DNA of 64,000 nt from NCBI GenBank assembly GCA_963823215.1, contig CAWGKT010000003.1, forward strand, positions 186,001 to 250,000, given 5' to 3'. Shown here one piece after another: positions 54,770 through 61,833 of the stretch. The notes beneath the pieces are model-generated. The model was not told the origin of the DNA. It searched no databases and saw only the letters and a list, made by a program, of their open reading frames with translations. The position numbers were made by a program, and so were the translations under genes. Each line of letters starts with the position of its first letter. Positions within the stretch are counted from its first letter, which is position 1. Origin of the DNA: CAIWHR01 sp963823215 (GTDB lineage: Bacteria > Pseudomonadota > Gammaproteobacteria > Burkholderiales > Casimicrobiaceae).

Positions 54770-55346
54770 CCGGACGCACCGTGACGTCGCTGGCACGCCC
54801 GCCACGTCGCGCGATGGCCGCGCTGACGCTCGCGCTTTGCGCTTTCGTCGCGACCGGGCAGGTGCATGCGCAAGGCTTCGGCGCGCGCTACGACCTGCCG
54901 ATTCCACTTTCGCTCGACCTCGCCGGCGCCGGGGCGGTGGCGCGCGCGTTTCGGCCGCACGCGTCGCGGGCTTGTTCGTGCTGACGCTGGTACCCATAGC
55001 GATCGCCTTCCACCTCGCGCACTATCTCTCGTTTCTCGCGATGGCCGGGCAAAACCTGATAGCTCTTGTCTCCGATCCCTTCGGTTATGGCTGGGACCTG
55101 TTCGGCACGCGGAACCATTTCGTCAGAGTCGGACTGGTCGACGCGCGCGCCGTCTGGTACCTGTCGATCGGCGCCATCGTGATCGGGCACGTGATGGCGG
55201 TCCACCTCGCGCATTGCGTCGCATTGCAGGAGCACTCCGACCGGCGGGTTGCGCTGCGCAGCCAGTGGCCGTTGGTCGCCCTGATGATTTGCTATACGAT
55301 GACCAGCCTGTGGATAATCGCGCAGGCGATTGTGACGACGCGATAG
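54766..55346 (+). pseudogene. Remnant of an FdsA-like multi-pass membrane protein with internal deletion
   Basis: From GTG 54766 the frame gives a signal peptide and AQGFGARYDLPIPLSLDLAG, the N-terminus of a large membrane protein family often labelled fenitrothion hydrolase FdsA. After about 70 codons this frame dies. Another frame supplies VAGLFVLTLVPIAIAFHLAHYLS, SDPFGYGWDLFGT and SQWPLVALMICYTMTSLWII, which is the family C-terminus. The ~250-300 residues between are gone. It looks like a gutted gene, not a sequencing slip. Family identification is from recalled motifs. Confidence 0.65.
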
Positions 55347-55420
55347 ACCGCGTCAGCATTCATTGGGTCCAGGGGCATGCCGAGTCCCGATCAGGACACC
55401 TGAAGTCAGGAACCATTCCG

Positions 55421-55840
55421 ATGGCCACCCCCGCTCCGTTCGTCACCGACAAGCTGATCCGCTTCCACCACTGTGATCCCGCGGGGATCGTGTTCTATCC
55501 GCAGTACTTCGTGCTGATCAACGAGCTCGTCGAGGACTGGTTCGACCAGGGGCTCGGCATCGATTTCGCGCGCCTGCACGGCGAGCTGAAGCGCGGCGTG
55601 CCTGTGCGCCGGCTCGAGTGTGATTTCCTGTCGCCGTCGCGAATCGGCGAACGGCTGACGTTCGCGCTGGCGGTGACGAAGATCGGCGACACGTCGCTGA
55701 CCGCTGACGTCGAGGCGGGCACGGGCGGCGCCGTGCGCGTACGCGCGACACTCGTGCTTGTCTACCTTTCCCTCGAGACGCACCGGCCGGTGCCGTTCCC
55801 GGATGACCTTCGCGCAAAGCTGGCGCGCTTTGTCCGGTAG
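55421..55840 (+). CDS. Acyl-CoA thioesterase, 4-hydroxybenzoyl-CoA thioesterase-like hotdog protein
   Basis: A 139-residue hotdog-fold thioesterase. The active-site helix start FHHCDPAGIVFYPQYF carries the catalytic Asp of 4-hydroxybenzoyl-CoA-type enzymes. The C-terminal beta strand LVLVYLSLETHRPVPFPDDL is typical. Likely hydrolyses an aromatic acyl-CoA and could act as a CoA-release valve. Convergent with the adjacent RidA gene, 28 bp away. Confidence 0.88.
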   Translation: MATPAPFVTDKLIRFHHCDPAGIVFYPQYFVLINELVEDWFDQGLGIDFARLHGELKRGVPVRRLECDFLSPSRIGERLTFALAVTKIGDTSLTADVEAGTGGAVRVRATLVLVYLSLETHRPVPFPDDLRAKLARFVR

Positions 55841-55868
55841 CGCAGACGCCAATCCCGCTGCCGCAGCC

Positions 55869-56264
55869 TCAGGCCGGCAGCACCGCGGTGGCTTCGAGCT
55901 CGATCTTGCCCGGATGGTCGAGGAGGTCGGACACGAAGATCATGCTCATCGCCGGATAGTGCGCGCCCATGCGCCGACGCCAGATTCCCCCCAACTCGCG
56001 CCGCGCCGCGAGGTACGCGGGCTTGTCGCAGCAGTAGACGGTGATCCGGCAGATGTGCTCCGGCTTGCCGCCGGCCTCGGCGAGCACGGCCAGCACGTTG
56101 GCGAGCGCCTGCTCGAACTGCGGGGCAATGTCCACCGAGTGAAACTTCTGCGCCGCATCCCAGCCGACCTGCCCCGCGATGAAGACGATGCGGCCGGCCG
56201 CGACCGCGATGCCGTTGGCGTAACCGATCGGCGGCAGCCAGCCCTCGGGAAGAAGTACCTGCAT
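55869..56264 (-). CDS. RidA-family (YjgF/UK114) protein
   Basis: A 131-residue RidA-fold protein (YANGIAVAAGRIVFIAGQVGWDA, LANVLAVLAEAGGKPEHICRITVYC). RidA proteins deaminate reactive enamines or imines; the arginine used by archetypal RidA is not clearly present, so this may be a divergent subfamily. Its ribosome-binding site AGGAGA (56271-56276) overlaps the terminal CTAG of the palindromic element upstream. Confidence 0.85.
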   Translation of the reverse strand: MQVLLPEGWLPPIGYANGIAVAAGRIVFIAGQVGWDAAQKFHSVDIAPQFEQALANVLAVLAEAGGKPEHICRITVYCCDKPAYLAARRELGGIWRRRMGAHYPAMSMIFVSDLLDHPGKIELEATAVLPA

Positions 56265-56274
56265 CGGGGTTCTC

Positions 56275-56441
56275 CTAGTGAACTGTAACAGCCATATCGA
56301 TAGCGTCTCGCTTGCCCTCGGCCGCCGCGGCTTTGTTGCACGTCGTCGCCATAGTACGAACTATGACTCCTCCTCGCGCCTCGCCGCGACGGCCGATTGC
56401 GGCGCGATACTCACTACCGATCTGACTGTTACAGTCCACTA
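56275..56441. repeat. 168-bp palindromic MITE-like element
   Basis: Ends are CTAGTGAACTGTAACAG and, on the other strand, CTAGTGGACTGTAACAG, with imperfect inverted symmetry continuing for most of each half. At the centre (56350-56365) is a perfect CATAGT-ACGA-ACTATG hairpin, exactly midway. It has no coding capacity. The outer right G of CTAG is now at 57260 because an IS inserted there. Resembles a miniature element or bacterial interspersed palindrome. Confidence 0.7.
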
Positions 56442-56837
56442 GGGCGTGTTCACACTAATTCGCAGTCCATCGGCGATCAGTGCGAAGTTGATGAAGGCCA
56501 TGAACATGACATCGAGTTTCTCGAACCGGGAGAAGATGCGACGGAAGCCCTTCAAGCGCCGGAACAGCCGCTCGATTTCGTTGCGACGTTTGTACATAGC
56601 GTGGTTGTACTGCCATGGCGAGACGCGATTGGGATGGGGTGGTACCACCGGCGTGAACCCAAGGTCGAGGGCCAATTGCCGAGTCTCGTCACCCTCGTAC
56701 GCGCGATCCATCAGCAAGTGCATTGGCCAGGGGGCTTGGCCGAGACGGCAGAGCAGCTTGCGACCCTCGGGTGCGTCATGTGCCTGACCGGGCGACAGTG
56801 CAAACGTTATGGCCGTTCGAGCATCCGCGGCAACCAT
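56439..56837 (-). CDS. IS5-family transposase, ORF B
   Basis: Carries the second Asp (HLLMDRAYEGDETRQLA) and the catalytic Glu (YKRRNEIERLFRRLKGFRRI) of the DDE transposase. Transposase-like sequence in this frame begins near 56893 (NGPQAIGKSRAGWTTKIHMV), upstream of the ATG at 56837, so it is probably made as a frameshift product with ORF A. The stop codon TAG is completed by the target flank (CTA at 56439-56441), not by the IS itself. Confidence 0.85.
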   Translation of the reverse strand: MVAADARTAITFALSPGQAHDAPEGRKLLCRLGQAPWPMHLLMDRAYEGDETRQLALDLGFTPVVPPHPNRVSPWQYNHAMYKRRNEIERLFRRLKGFRRIFSRFEKLDVMFMAFINFALIADGLRISVNTP

Positions 56838-57257
56838 ATGAATCTTGGTGGTCCACCCAGCGCGGGACTTGCCAATGGCTTGAGGGCCGTTTTTTTAGAG
56901 CCCCGGTCCCGTCTGGATGCACCTTGACGGCCGTACTGTCGATGGCCACCGCCTCGATCTTTATCCGGACGATCTGATCGTGCTGCAGTTGTGCAAATAC
57001 GCGATCCAGGACGCCGCTCTTCGACCAGCGATTCATGCGCGTGTAGATGGTGTGCCAGTTGCCGAATCGCTTGGGGAGACCGCGCCATTTGCAGCCCTGC
57101 TCGGCCACATAGAGAATCGCATTCAGCACCCGCAGATTGGACAGGCTCACGTTGCCGCGCTGAGTCGGCAAACAGTGCTCGATCAGGCGGTACTGCGCTT
57201 CGGTGATTTCCATCCACGCAGTATCTCACAAACATGACCGTTAGTGTTAACACGCCC
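56442..57257 (-). mobile_element. IS5-family insertion sequence (IS427-group-like), 816 bp
   Basis: Terminal inverted repeats GGGCGTGTTCACACTAA and GGGCGTGTTAACACTAA differ at one position. They are flanked by TA direct repeats at 56440-56441 and 57258-57259 inside an original CTAG target. Two overlapping transposase frames lie on the minus strand. Size, ends and TA duplication fit the IS427 group. Structure is intact. Confidence 0.92.
56776..57213 (-). CDS. IS5-family transposase, ORF A
   Basis: A 145-residue frame starting MEITEAQYRLIEHCLPTQRG, with the DUF4096-type N-terminal domain (GCKWRGLPKRFGNWHTIYTRMNRW) and the first catalytic Asp in AIDSTAVKVHPDGTGA. At the T7 tract 56890-56896 (A7 in the message) homology passes to ORF B; residues after LKK in this frame are not transposase-like. 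A shift at A7 is needed to make the full enzyme. Confidence 0.88.
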   Translation of the reverse strand: MEITEAQYRLIEHCLPTQRGNVSLSNLRVLNAILYVAEQGCKWRGLPKRFGNWHTIYTRMNRWSKSGVLDRVFAQLQHDQIVRIKIEAVAIDSTAVKVHPDGTGALKKRPSSHWQVPRWVDHQDSYGCRGCSNGHNVCTVARSGT

Positions 57258-57901
57258 TAGTCGGTGTAGGCCGGCGGATCCGGATCGTTCGCCCAGTCGG
57301 CGTCCGGCCTGGGCACTCTCTTCATCCACGCGCGGACGAGCTCGACGTGCTCGCGTTCCTCCGCCTGCAGCTCGCGCGCTGCCTTGCGCACCGTGGCGTT
57401 GGTGGCGGCGCGCGCGAGCCGTGCGAAGAACCGCTCGGCCCGCTGCTCGTTGACGAGCGCCAGTTCCAGTGCGTGGTAGGGCTGCATCAGGTAATGCACC
57501 TCGTCGCCAGGCGCGGTCTCGGGCGCCTCGAAACCCGCCCGCGATGCGCCGGCCGCAGGTGGCGGCATTGCCGTCCAGCCCATTTCGGCCATGATCTGCT
57601 CGGCATGTTTGTCCTCGATGCGAGCCATTTTGCGGAACAGCGCCGCGACCTCGAGGTTGTTGTGGGTCTCCATCGCGTCGGCGAACTCCGTGTAGCGCTG
57701 TGCAGCATCGAGCTCCATCACCAGCGCCTCGCGCATGAATTCGTAGAGCGTGCGCGGAGCCGTGACGGCGACCCTGGCGTTGCGCGGCGGTTTGGCCGAG
57801 GATGCCGCCTTCTTCGCCGCTTTCGGCTTCGCGCGCATCGTCGGCGCGGACTTCGCGGACTTCGTCTTTGCGGCACCCGTGGAACGGGTCCTGGGGCTCA
57901 T
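57257..57901 (-). CDS. Ferritin-like/rubrerythrin-type protein overlapping korB
   Basis: A 214-residue protein. The first ~45 residues are a lysine/alanine-rich tail (KTKSAKSAPTMRAKPKAAKK). A ferritin-like four-helix domain follows: MELDAAQRYTEFADAMETHN, ARIEDKHAEQIMAEMGW, LALVNEQRAERFFARLA and EEREHVELVRAWM, with the expected Glu and ExxH iron ligands. Its ATG overlaps the korB stop (ATGA), so the two are coupled. Could protect the O2-sensitive KorAB/Bcr system; this is inference. The stop codon spans the IS right boundary. Confidence 0.82.
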   Translation of the reverse strand: MSPRTRSTGAAKTKSAKSAPTMRAKPKAAKKAASSAKPPRNARVAVTAPRTLYEFMREALVMELDAAQRYTEFADAMETHNNLEVAALFRKMARIEDKHAEQIMAEMGWTAMPPPAAGASRAGFEAPETAPGDEVHYLMQPYHALELALVNEQRAERFFARLARAATNATVRKAARELQAEEREHVELVRAWMKRVPRPDADWANDPDPPAYTD

Positions 57902-58734
57902 TGCTCGAACTCCGCTTCGAGGTCGGCGACCGTTGCTCTTGGTTTGCCGGTTACCGCTGCGTATGGTTTGCGTTTGCCGGCATAGAGCACGCCGATGTTG
58001 AAGCCGTCGTCGGTCATGATCCGCCGCGCAGCGCGCGCCGGATCGTCGGTTGCCGTCACTGGCGCCGGATGCGCCATCTCCTTCCACTCGCGCTGGTCGG
58101 GACGGAACGTGACGCACGGCGACAGCACTTCGATGAACGAGAAGCCCGGATGGCGGATCGCCTGCGCGATGATCGCGGCGGTGCCGTTCGGATCGCCCGA
58201 GAACGCACGGGCAACGAAGTTGGCGCCCGACGCGAGAGCGATGACGAGCGGATGGAACGAGCGCACTCCCGTGCCTCCGGGTGCGAGCTTCGAATCCCAG
58301 TCGGGCTCGGTGGTGGGCGAGGGCTGGCCTTTGGTCATCCCGTAGACATGGTTGTCCATCACGATGTAGGTCAGGTCGACATTGCGCCGGCACGCGTGCA
58401 GGAAGTGGTTGCCGCCAATCGAATAGCCGTCGCCGTCGCCGCCGGCGACCAGCACGGTGAGCTCGGGCCGCGCGACCTTGAGTCCGGTCGCCGCTGCGAG
58501 GGCGCGGCCGTGCACGCCGTGGAATCCGTAGCAGGTCGTGTAGGCGGGGATGCGCGACGAGCAGCCTATGCCCGAAACGACGACGACGTTCTCGGGCGGC
58601 ACCTGCACCATCGCCAGCGCCTTCGTGACCGAACTCAGGACCGAGTAGTCGCCGCAGCCGGGGCACCAGATCGGCTTGTAGCTCGACTTGTAATTTTGCG
58701 CGGTCAGCGGTGCGCGCGTGGCAGCTTCCTTCAT
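57898..58734 (-). CDS. korB: 2-oxoglutarate:ferredoxin oxidoreductase subunit beta KorB
   Basis: A 278-residue thiamine-diphosphate subunit. WCPGCGDYSVL (near residue 22), GIGCSSRIP, HGRALAAATGLK and the ThDP motif GGDGDGYSIGGNHFLHACRRN are present. With KorA it oxidises 2-oxoglutarate to succinyl-CoA and reduces ferredoxin, the electron donor of benzoyl-CoA reductase in Thauera-type degraders. Overlaps korA by 4 bp. The adjacent had-oah-dch-bcrC block supports this over a general OFOR. Confidence 0.93.
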   Translation of the reverse strand: MKEAATRAPLTAQNYKSSYKPIWCPGCGDYSVLSSVTKALAMVQVPPENVVVVSGIGCSSRIPAYTTCYGFHGVHGRALAAATGLKVARPELTVLVAGGDGDGYSIGGNHFLHACRRNVDLTYIVMDNHVYGMTKGQPSPTTEPDWDSKLAPGGTGVRSFHPLVIALASGANFVARAFSGDPNGTAAIIAQAIRHPGFSFIEVLSPCVTFRPDQREWKEMAHPAPVTATDDPARAARRIMTDDGFNIGVLYAGKRKPYAAVTGKPRATVADLEAEFEQ

Positions 58735-60482
58735 CCGCGTCTCCAGGCGATTATGGCATCGGCGAGTTCGCCAGGCCGCAGCGGCAGCGGACCGGGCCGG
58801 TGCAAGCTCTGGGGCTTGCCGGGCAGGTCGTACATCGAGCGCAGATAGCGGTAGAGCTGCGCGCCGTGGTTCTGCTCGACGACGAGCACCTGCGCAACGC
58901 CGTCGAGCGCGGCCGCGAACTGCTCCGGCTGCGCGGGTGCGAGCAACCGCAGCGCGATCAGTCGCACGGCGACCCCGGCGTCGGCGACGCGCGCGACGGC
59001 CTCGCGCACGGCCGCCGTGCTCGAGCCGAACGTGATCACGGCGGCGTCGCCGTCGCCTTCGATGTCGGCCCAGAATCGGCCATAGTCGTGCCGGGCGAGC
59101 TTCCGAAGGCGCTTGTCGAGCTGCGTGGCATGGTCGCGCGACTGGCTGCTGGGAATGCCGGCCTCGGTGTGCTCGAGTCCGTCGGCCGTGTAGGCAACGC
59201 CGGGCGTACCCGGAATGGCCATCGGCGAAATCCCGGATTCGGTATCGCGATAGCGCTTGTAGTCGGCGGCGTTGGCCGCGGCGGTCAGGCGCTCGCCGTG
59301 ACGGGCCGCGTCGGCGGGACGGTCGATGATCGCGCGCGACTGTCCCATGAACTGGTCCGACAGGACGATCGCGGGTGCCTGCAGCCCTTCCGCTAACTCG
59401 ACCGCCCATTGGGTGGTGGCGAGGCAATCGGCGATCGAGTTCGGCGCGAGCACGAGCCGCGGCGCATCGCCCGAGAGTCCGCTGACCGCGAGCGCCAGAT
59501 CGCTCTGCTCGCTTTTTGCCGGGATGCCGGTGGAGGGGCCGCCGCGCATCACGTCGACGACGACGACGGGCACTTCGGCGCCGACCGCGAGTCCGATGCC
59601 CTCGATCATCAACGCGAGGCCCGGACCCGCCGTTGCGGTGAGCGAGGGCACGCCGCCGTACGACGCGCCGACGATCATGTTGATCGACGCGAGCTCGTCT
59701 TCCGCCTGCAGCAGCGTGCCGCCGACCTTGGCGAGCGCCGGGGCCATCCATTCCAGCATCTCGGTCGCGGGCGTGATCGGGTACGCGGCGACGAAGCGCA
59801 CACCGCCACGGATCGCGCCGTAGCCTGCGGCCTCGTTGCCGCTGATGAACCAGCGACGCTGGACTGCCTTGCGCTGCGCTGTCAGCCGCGGCATGCCGTC
59901 GATGCCCTCAGCGGCGGCAATGCCGGCGCGGATCGCGGCGAAGTTGGCCCCGAGCGACTCGGCCGATCGCTTCCACGTGTCGCGCAGCACAGCCGTCAGC
60001 ACGTCTTCCGGAATGCCCGCGAGCGCTCCGGCCACGCCCAGCGCCACCATGTTGGCCCAGCTCCCCGCGATGGCTTTGGCCGTCTTCTTGAACGGCACCG
60101 GAAAGTAGCGCGCGCCGCTGCCACGAAACACGTCGGGCGCGTCGCCGCCGTCGGCATCGCCGACGATCGCGCTTGTCGCGGTGAGCGGAATCTCGTCGGC
60201 GAAGCGATGCACGTTTTGCCAGTCGATCGCGAGCAGCAGGTCGAACCGGTCGTCGAGGCCGTGCGTGGGTGCCTCGCCGAGGCGCACCAGCGCCGCCGCC
60301 TCGCCGCCGCGTATCTGCGGACCGCTTGTGCGCACCATGAGGCCATAGAGGCCCGCCTTCGCCGCGGCGTTGAGCAGCAGCGTTCCCGCCGTCATCACGC
60401 CGCTGCCGCCACTGCCGGCGAGCGCGACAGAGATGCTCGCGGCGCGCGGCGCTCGCCTGCTGCTGCCCGCTCTGGCATGCAC
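58731..60482 (-). CDS. korA: 2-oxoglutarate:ferredoxin oxidoreductase subunit alpha KorA (gamma-alpha fusion)
   Basis: A 583-residue protein. Residues 15-195 are the gamma domain (VALAGSGGSGVMTAGTLL, QIRGGEAAALVR). From about 210 comes the alpha domain (GNEAAGYGAIRGGVRFVAAYPITP, GPSTGIPAKSEQSDL, ITFGSSTAAVREAV). The gamma-alpha fusion is the KorA type. GTG 60482 is chosen: AAGGAG lies 8 bp upstream, and the longer frame to 60527 begins with a TTG and lacks such a site. Divergent from had across 269 bp. Confidence 0.92.
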   Translation of the reverse strand: MHARAGSSRRAPRAASISVALAGSGGSGVMTAGTLLLNAAAKAGLYGLMVRTSGPQIRGGEAAALVRLGEAPTHGLDDRFDLLLAIDWQNVHRFADEIPLTATSAIVGDADGGDAPDVFRGSGARYFPVPFKKTAKAIAGSWANMVALGVAGALAGIPEDVLTAVLRDTWKRSAESLGANFAAIRAGIAAAEGIDGMPRLTAQRKAVQRRWFISGNEAAGYGAIRGGVRFVAAYPITPATEMLEWMAPALAKVGGTLLQAEDELASINMIVGASYGGVPSLTATAGPGLALMIEGIGLAVGAEVPVVVVDVMRGGPSTGIPAKSEQSDLALAVSGLSGDAPRLVLAPNSIADCLATTQWAVELAEGLQAPAIVLSDQFMGQSRAIIDRPADAARHGERLTAAANAADYKRYRDTESGISPMAIPGTPGVAYTADGLEHTEAGIPSSQSRDHATQLDKRLRKLARHDYGRFWADIEGDGDAAVITFGSSTAAVREAVARVADAGVAVRLIALRLLAPAQPEQFAAALDGVAQVLVVEQNHGAQLYRYLRSMYDLPGKPQSLHRPGPLPLRPGELADAIIAWRRG

Positions 60483-60581
60483 CTGTCGATTCTCCTTCGC
60501 ACTTCCGGCTCGGGTCACGCACCTCAACCCATTGCCATTGCCCGATGGAGCGCAGTAGATCGGGTCGGCGCCCCGTTGCAG

Positions 60582-60595
60582 TTGATGCAGATCAA
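60582..60595. promoter_or_regulatory. FNR-type box between korA and had
   Basis: TTGATGCAGATCAA is a perfect TTGAT-N4-ATCAA match in the divergent korA/had spacer, 157 bp before the had ATG and 100 bp before the korA GTG. Suitable to activate either or both anaerobic operons when oxygen is low. Seen in sequence; function inferred. Confidence 0.75.
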
Positions 60596-60624
60596 AGCGG
60601 CCTCAACACGGCTGCCGCATCATG

Positions 60625-60661
60625 TTTTGCAGCAAAACCGGTATTGCGGTACTGTAATACC
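60625..60661. promoter_or_regulatory. Two palindromes in the korA/had control region
   Basis: TTTTGCAGCAAAA (60625-60637) is a perfect odd-length palindrome. GGTATT-N10-AATACC (60640-60661) follows 2 bp later. They lie just downstream of the FNR box, in the likely had promoter, and look like operators for one or two further regulators. Which proteins bind is unknown. Confidence 0.5.
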
Positions 60662-60751
60662 AGAATAGGCCCGGGCCGGCGGGCAGTCAAGTCCAGGCGC
60701 GAGGTTCGCGCGGGCTCCGGCAGGCGCCGCACGCTAGGGGGAAAGACCACG

Positions 60752-61822
60752 ATGGGCATCGAAGCGCACCGCTGGCTGATGACGGCGCCCAACGCGCCGC
60801 TGGAGCGCGCGGCGTTCAACGCCGAGCCAGGCGCCGGCGAGGTTACCGTGGCGGTCGCGGGTTGCGGCGTCTGCCACACCGACCTCGGCTACTACTACGA
60901 CGGCGTGCGCACCAACGCGCCGCTGCCGCTGGCACTCGGTCACGAGATCAGCGGCCATGTGGTCGCCGCCGGCACCGGCACCGAGGCATGGCTCGGCAAG
61001 GCCGTCATCATTCCGGCCGTCCTCCCCTGCGGCGAGTGCGATCTCTGCCGGCGCGGCCTGGCGCCGATCTGCCGGCGGCAGAAGATGCCGGGCAACGATG
61101 TCCAGGGCGGCTTTGCCACGCACGTGGTCGTCCCGGGACGCGGGCTGTGCGAGGTCGACGAGGAGCGCCTCGCGCGGGCCGGCCTCACTCTGGCCGAGGT
61201 TTCCATCGTCGCCGACGCGCTGACCACGCCGTACCAGGCGGTGCGCCGCGCGGGTGTCGCTCCGGGCGCGCTCGCGATCGTCGTGGGCGCCGGCGGGGTC
61301 GGCGGCTACTGCGTGCAGATCGCGCGGGCATTCGGCGCGGCGGTCGTCGCGATCGACGTCGATCCCGCCAAGCTCGAGGCGATCTCGCTCCACGGCGCGG
61401 CGCTGACGCTCGACGCCCGCGCGCACGACGGCAGGGCGATGAAGGCGGCGATCGGCGCGTTCGCGAAGGAGAACGGGCTGCGCTCGACCGAGTGGCTCAT
61501 CTTCGAGTGTTCCGGCACGGCGGCCGGGCAGCTAACCGCGTACGGCCTGCTCGTGCACGGCGCGACGCTGTCCGTGGTCGGGTTCACGATGGACAAGGTC
61601 GAGGTCCGGCTCTCCAACCTGATGGCGTTCGATGCGCGCGCGATCGGCAACTGGGGGTGCCCGCCCGAGTTCTATCCGGCGGCGCTCGACCTCGTGCTCG
61701 ACGGCAAGGTCGCGTTGAAGCCGTTCGTCGAAGCGCATCCGCTCGACGACATCAACGGCGTGTTCGCCGCGGTGCACGCCCACACGATCAAGAAACGCGC
61801 GGTGCTCGTTCCCGCCTCCTGA
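60752..61822 (+). CDS. had: 6-hydroxycyclohex-1-ene-1-carbonyl-CoA dehydrogenase
   Basis: A 356-residue zinc alcohol dehydrogenase-family enzyme. The catalytic zinc region is CGVCHTDLGYYYDGV with GHEISG; the structural zinc loop is PCGECDLCRRGLAPIC; the NAD-binding fold is VVGAGGVGGYCVQIA. In anaerobic benzoyl-CoA degradation it oxidises 6-hydroxycyclohexenecarbonyl-CoA to the 6-oxo compound. ATG 60752 gives MGIEAHRWLMTAP, matching the family start. Leads the had-oah-dch-bcrC run. Confidence 0.93.
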   Translation: MGIEAHRWLMTAPNAPLERAAFNAEPGAGEVTVAVAGCGVCHTDLGYYYDGVRTNAPLPLALGHEISGHVVAAGTGTEAWLGKAVIIPAVLPCGECDLCRRGLAPICRRQKMPGNDVQGGFATHVVVPGRGLCEVDEERLARAGLTLAEVSIVADALTTPYQAVRRAGVAPGALAIVVGAGGVGGYCVQIARAFGAAVVAIDVDPAKLEAISLHGAALTLDARAHDGRAMKAAIGAFAKENGLRSTEWLIFECSGTAAGQLTAYGLLVHGATLSVVGFTMDKVEVRLSNLMAFDARAIGNWGCPPEFYPAALDLVLDGKVALKPFVEAHPLDDINGVFAAVHAHTIKKRAVLVPAS

Positions 61823-61833
61823 GGAATACCCGA

